Of a stretch of DNA of 64,000 nucleotides, positions 60,661 to 64,000 are shown in pieces. The notes under the pieces were generated by a model. The model searched no databases, was not told the DNA's origin, and saw only the letters and a program-made list of their open reading frames with translations. This DNA is from Oscarella lobularis (lineage: Eukaryota > Porifera > Homoscleromorpha > Homosclerophorida > Oscarellidae), in NCBI RefSeq assembly GCF_947507565.1, contig NC_089175.1:4267733-4331732 (forward strand), written 5' to 3'. The position numbers and the translations under genes are program-made. Positions within the stretch are counted from its first letter, which is position 1; the number at the start of each line of letters is the position of its first letter.

Positions 60661-63190
60661 TCATCCTAGGCTCAACATTTCAGCTGCCATGTCGACAATT
60701 TGTTTCCCCGTCACGTCGCTACTGATCGTCGACCCCTGATCGCATTTACACGCCTCCTGCCAGTCCTTCAACGTCGATCCCTTGGCATTGCACCCGGGTG
60801 TAGTAAAACTCAACGTCGTATCGTTCGGAGTAAAAAATCGATTATTCATCGTCGTAATGCCTCCCTTGATAGCGGCCCCAACGCACGTATACGCAGTTGC
60901 TCCTCTCAGCACGACCGTATTACTGACAAATCGATCCGTCGAAAAGCCTGCTGCTTGAAAAGCAGCTCCATAACTATAAATAACGAGATTATTACTAACG
61001 CTCCTATTGACTCCATCGCGAATCTTGAAACCCCCATAAACCAAGACGTTGCCGGTATCGTTATACTGGGAGCTCCCACCGTCGTGATCAATAGCATACA
61101 TCCCATTCGAACGACCGAGGAAATTCGTATTGAAAACGAAATTTCCTCGGAGCTGATGCGTACCCGGACTCAATGTCAATTCTCCTCCAGGCTCGTCCGT
61201 CTTGCTGTATAAAAAGGGCTGCCGATCCCAGCTATTAAAAGGACCGTGATCGCTCGTCTCTCGGACCATATTAAAAATCAAGTTCCCCTCTAGTACTTCC
61301 TCACCGGCAAACCCGTCGTTGAAATTCACCCCGGCGCGCGGCCCGTTATAGATGACGTTCTCCTTGACGACGTTTGCGCGAGCTATGCTTTTGAAATAAC
61401 CAGATGTCTGTTTACCGAAAACGCCGATATCGTGCATATGATTTCTCTCGATCGTATTATAAGCTGGGTACGATCCGCGAGTACCGTTAATCAGATCCGT
61501 CGACCCGACGAGCGCTACAGCGCTGTCGCCGCATGCGTAGAACTCGCACCCGGAAACATTGGACTCACGAACGTAATTCGAGAAAACGACACCGTTACCG
61601 CCGGGCTGATCGAACGTGCACTCGATAATCGCCACGCGCTCGGCACCGTCGACAAAAACGGTCGCACCGCGATGAATCGACCAATCGCCGCCGGACGGAA
61701 CCTCGTACGAACTCATATACGTCGTCGACGTGTGCGCGAAAGTGAGTCCGCGAAAGGTGACGTCGTGAACGGGATTGGCTTGGGAGCCGACAATATTGAG
61801 CACGAAATCAGACGCCGTGCCGACCACGTGGACGGCGTTGATGTTCGTTTTGTTATCAGGATACAAGTAAAGGGTGCTCGTCGATTCGTCGAGGAACCAC
61901 TCGTTTGGATTGTCGAGTTCTTCGTAGATGTTTTCGACGTAAAAGGGGCGACTACCGATGGAGTTTGAGCCGCGCGCCTCTTGAAAACCGCCGCGGCTGA
62001 AGTGAAGTGTGCTCATGTGCGGGTCGCTTCGATTGAGAGCGGCGATTTGAAATTGCCAACCGCCCCAATTTTGCGATTGAAACGTGTGCAAAATTCCCGT
62101 TTCCGGGTGCGACCACGTGTGTTTAAGCGCCGTCGAATCGAAGTAGAGACCCATGGGAACGTCGCTATCCCAATACGGATAATTATACGTCGTGTTGAAG
62201 CGATTGACTGTGCCGTTTTCGTACGCTTGAAAGGCCGTATACGAGGGACGCGCCTCGGTGGGATAAGGAATACTCACGTTGAACGTTTCATTCAAGGGTC
62301 TCATGCTACCAGACGTTATCAGAGTCTTCTTCGACACCGAGCTATCTACGACGACGTTGCTAACGAATGCTTCCCCGGTCGAACGGCTTCCTTTAAACGA
62401 TCCCTTCGATGTAGCATACCCGTCTCCTGGTATGAGAGGATTGCCGTTTGGCCATCGAGCTCGGATTAATCGAGTGTTATTTAATCCGCTTCCGTATACG
62501 TAGAGCGAGTTGAATGTCATGCCTTTGGGCACTTCGGCTTTCCAAATGTTTTTAGACGTCGATTGCGACCAGGCGACTTTGAGATCCACGCCCCCGCTAA
62601 GAGTAACCTTCTCATTCTCGTAATTCTGATATGTTATCGGGTTTTGAGCGCTGTGACCACTGTCTAGAGAACCGAGCTCGAGTGGTTCAAAGTAGACGCC
62701 CTCGCGGAGATTGACGTTGATGCTGGGACGCGATTCGAAGGGATAATGGGCGCGAATGGCGTCACGTGCTGCTGCTACGGTTTTGAATGGCTTATCTGGA
62801 CTGGTTCCAGGATTCGAGTCGCTTCCCGTTGAAGCGGACACGTAGAAATTGACGTCAGCATTCGGGCGTTGTGAGAGCTTTCGGTTTGGCACGAGTGTTT
62901 TGTTTTGGGGATGAGGCTTGCAGCTATCGAGGTCCAGAGCGGCGGAGACCGGTTCCATGTAGTTTGATGTTGCAGGACTGGAGGAGAGTACTTTTCCAGC
63001 GTATTTCAGTGCTAGTTGACGCAAGCCGCAGTCGACTGCAGGATCTACGTCCTAGATTTCGAAAAAGAGAGACGGATAGGTCACGTTTCTGCTCATTGAA
63101 GCTCTATAACGTTGCAAATACCTGCAATAGCTGTGTATGAACTGCAAAAAAGCCGCCGAGAGAAATGAGGAGCGAGAAAACGCCGAACAT
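60661..63190 (-). CDS. Secreted right-handed beta-helix protein 3
   Basis: Two exons (63122-63190 and 60661-63051; 70-bp intron), 819 residues. Signal peptide MFGVFSLLISLGGFFAVHTQ. Same beta-helix architecture (ADVNFYVSASTGSDSNPGTS, CTFDQPGGNGVVFSNYVRES, CGDSAVALVGS). It shares stretches with copy 1 that copy 2 lacks, such as VDSSVSKKT and the ALDLDSCKPHPQNKT segment, pointing to copy 1/3 kinship or gene conversion. Frame intact. Confidence 0.85.
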
Positions 63191-64000
63191 CGTTTTTATC
63201 CGGGCACGAACTCGTGACGTCAAATCGCTATAAGCATTATTAGAACTTCTCTGCGCTTTCCCGATGAAATTAACAATACTGACGGCTTCGCATACACGAG
63301 AAAACTTTACTGCATGAGGACGTAGTCTACGTCTTTGAACTGACGCAAACGTCTGTGATTCTTCCATGCCTCTGCCAAAAATTGTCGTCACTGGCACCCA
63401 GTGAGTCAAAGACAATTTAGGTTGCCATATATTAGAAGAAAATTACTGCATCTAGGAACGGTAAACAGGTCAGCTTAGTTGCAGAATTTCATAACGTTAC
63501 AGAGACTCGATCACCTACACACTGAGTCAGCTAAACCGAACAGTCGGTTGCAGATTCAAAATGCGGTTAGGTTGACGACGACACCGGCGCCTATCGATTT
63601 TCAAGGCCTCCGGATGCAGGATATCGCCAGATTCGCCTGCGCCCGACGCGATCGAAGCAGGGGCAAAAGAGCTCAGCCTGCGGTTAGTGCAATGCTTAGC
63701 CCAAAAACATCGCAGCGCTTCATTCACGTTACTACAAAAAAGCATGATTAAGATCTACGCTCCTGCCAGCAGAAACCGGTCACACGGGAATGCCCGATAA
63801 AACGACCATAGTCAATAGGGAATCAATGAGATGACGTTGCCTGAGCATAAGCTGGCGAATCGTGTAAATTTGGCTCCAAGTTATCAGTGTGTCTCACTGG
63901 AACGACACCATACGCTCTTGAGTCTTGCATGTCCACCTCTTGATCGTTCCTTGCAGTGCTCAGCTCAACTTCTTCATACAGAGGCCCACGCTTATAATGT
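63191..64000. other. No gene recognised
   Basis: Upstream region of beta-helix gene 3 and beyond. Two short opposite-strand open frames (plus 63479-63751, minus 63527-63745) overlap and show no domain. No satellite repeat is visible. An exon of a gene outside the window cannot be excluded. Confidence 0.4.

Noticed and set aside
63479-63751. Possible small gene at the window end
   Set aside because: Short, overlapped by an equally long opposite frame, no motif.

Overview
The window reads as nuclear DNA of an early-branching marine animal, most likely a sponge (the homoscleromorph type is my guess, not proven). Genes are tightly packed with very short introns (about 45-70 bp), several gene pairs share short bidirectional promoters, and the gene content is animal and ciliary (CBS, NUDT22, ELMOD3-like, BBIP1, UFC1, RSPH1, VPS13D-like, class-A GPCRs, CARD domains). 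Large tandem-repeat arrays fill much of the space between genes.

Layout. 1-2239: low-gene DNA with GC-rich minisatellites and palindromic repeats. 2240-8749: two tandem cystathionine beta-synthase genes on the minus strand, the second with a 1.3 kb intron holding a repeat-bearing mobile element. 8903-9778: a single-exon NUDT22-type Nudix gene, divergent from CBS. 9907-37885: a 28 kb block that starts and ends with the same sequences, in the same arrangement, as the small element in the CBS intron. It has matching terminal inverted repeats and a 6-bp direct repeat (ATCAAT) outside them. It holds three arrays of a 45-bp minisatellite, several other satellites, and incomplete pieces of host genes (central VPS13D-like region with UBA, 5'-lacking ELMOD3-like gene, two copies of a BAR-like exon, a DED-like exon).

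38074-40333: compact ciliary/ubiquitin-like cluster: BBIP1 and UFC1 (minus), then RSPH1 (plus, divergent from UFC1). 40791-55181: four CARD-Kelch genes (A-D, one with disrupted frame) and two intronless GPCR genes, all on the plus strand. B and C are separated by a 5.5 kb array of a 49-bp satellite. C+GPCR1 and D+GPCR2 are a tandem duplication of about 3 kb. 55356-63190: three tandem, secreted, 819-residue right-handed beta-helix proteins (minus). 63191-64000: nothing recognised.

The points most worth attention are the CARD-Kelch family, which joins a death-fold adaptor domain to a Kelch propeller and was duplicated together with a GPCR, and the 28 kb TIR-bounded block that appears to have gathered satellites and host exons. 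All identifications come from reading translated sequence by eye and from recalled family motifs; no database search was run.
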